A DNA stretch of 64,000 bases from Sinorhizobium sp. 6-70 (lineage in GTDB: Bacteria > Pseudomonadota > Alphaproteobacteria > Rhizobiales > Rhizobiaceae). This document shows positions 63,691 through 64,000 of this stretch, piece after piece. The DNA lies in the NCBI RefSeq assembly GCF_030124375.1, contig NZ_JASKLS010000013.1, positions 62,001 to 126,000 of the forward strand, given 5' to 3'. Within the stretch, counting starts at the first letter, position 1, and each line of letters opens with the position of its first letter. The translations under genes were made by a program, and so were the position numbers. Under the pieces are notes generated by a model. That model worked only from the letters and a program-made list of their open reading frames with translations, made no database searches and was not told the DNA's origin.

Positions 63691-64000
63691 CCATCGGGAT
63701 GATCGCCCCCTATCGGAACTGATGACCGGTTTGGTGGCGGATATATCCGGGCTTTTCCGCAAGGAAATCGATCTGGCAAAGACCGAGGCGTCCGAGACGT
63801 TGAACCGGGCGACAGGTGGCCTCGAGACGCTTCTTGTCGGCTTGATCTTCGCGATCGGCGCTATTGGCGTGCTGTTGAGCGCGGTGGTCCAGGGGCTGGC
63901 CGCGTATTTCGCGACGCGAGGCATCACCGAACCGAATGCCGAAGCATTGTCCGCGGCCGTCGTCGGCGTCGTCGTGGGGTTGCTCTCCTGGGCAATGATT
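63683..64000 (+). CDS. Phage holin-superfamily/YqjE-like membrane protein (3' truncated by window)
   Basis: The first 106 residues are visible: a polar start (MANHRDDRPLSELMTGLVADISGLFRKEIDLAKTEASETLNRA) and two hydrophobic helices (LLVGLIFAIGAIGVLLSAVVQGLAAYF and LSAAVVGVVVGLLSWAMI). This is the Holin-X/YqjE (DUF1469) pattern, found with YqjD-type proteins as in yqjCDE clusters. There are no other phage genes here, so a holin in the lytic sense is unlikely. The frame is open at the right edge. GAGGAGGAAC gives a strong ribosome site inside the preceding gene. Confidence 0.8.
   Translation, partial: MANHRDDRPLSELMTGLVADISGLFRKEIDLAKTEASETLNRATGGLETLLVGLIFAIGAIGVLLSAVVQGLAAYFATRGITEPNAEALSAAVVGVVVGLLSWAMI

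Noticed and set aside
62792..63694. N-terminal extension of the FKBP gene to 443 residues
   Set aside because: The added part is antisense to the following hydrophilic-protein gene and is Arg/Ser-rich without domain; the FKBP domain starts cleanly at 62791.
63683..64000. Prophage lysis gene
   Set aside because: The Holin-X/YqjE family is common in non-phage loci and no other phage gene is seen in this window.

Overview
The window looks like part of a secondary replicon of a Sinorhizobium/Ensifer-type alphaproteobacterium. It is GC-rich and densely coded. About half of the genes belong to ABC uptake systems with their catabolic enzymes and local regulators. The order of the lactose genes (lacEFGZK) and alpha-galactoside genes (agpT, agaL1, agpABCD, agaL2), and the thiCOSGE operon, match loci known from the S. 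meliloti megaplasmid pSymB. Intergenic spaces carry short palindromic repeats of the rhizobial mosaic type. The species is not established. I saw no tRNA, rRNA, CRISPR array, insertion sequence or replication origin.

Layout. 1-2712: end of a sugar-ABC ATPase, galactonate dehydratase and aldose 1-epimerase. 2951-7118: an NMT1/THI5-like ABC importer with a succinate-semialdehyde-type dehydrogenase. 7246-15968 (minus): lacK, lacZ, lacG, lacF, lacE, the LacI regulator lacR and the AraC activator agpT. 16162-25319 (plus): two family-4 alpha-galactosidases around an AgpABCD importer. 25554-27495: a class III adenylate cyclase and a small unknown protein. 27608-32019 (minus): thiC-thiO-thiS-thiG-thiE behind a TPP riboswitch. 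32371-35102: a DUF427 protein and the divergent pair pobR/pobA. 35376-39944: a branched-chain-type importer. 40051-47461: a LacI regulator, a polar-amino-acid-type importer, a 2-hydroxyacid dehydrogenase, a small protein, an aldo/keto reductase and an Asp/Glu-racemase-like protein. 47603-55309: a LacI regulator, a ribose-type importer with two permeases, and DhaK/DhaL kinase subunits.

55350-60932 (minus) is the most unusual part. It holds a secreted DUF3365 protein with a CxxCH haem motif, a membrane hybrid histidine kinase with two receivers, a stand-alone receiver, and an adenylate cyclase with its own receiver and a histidine-kinase-like dimerisation segment but no kinase ATPase domain. 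Together they suggest a haem/redox-to-phosphorelay-to-cAMP pathway. 61250-64000 holds a YihY-family membrane protein, an FKBP-type isomerase, and two small envelope or stress-type genes, the last cut by the window edge.

Metabolic logic. Lactose and alpha-galactosides enter through Lac and Agp and are split to galactose and glucose. The aldose epimerase and galactonate dehydratase nearby fit oxidative galactose breakdown. pobA feeds 4-hydroxybenzoate to protocatechuate, and the importer next to it may carry a related aromatic. Three LacI-type regulators sit beside palindromes that are probably their operators, and two of these operator sets share the core TTTAGTAAA.
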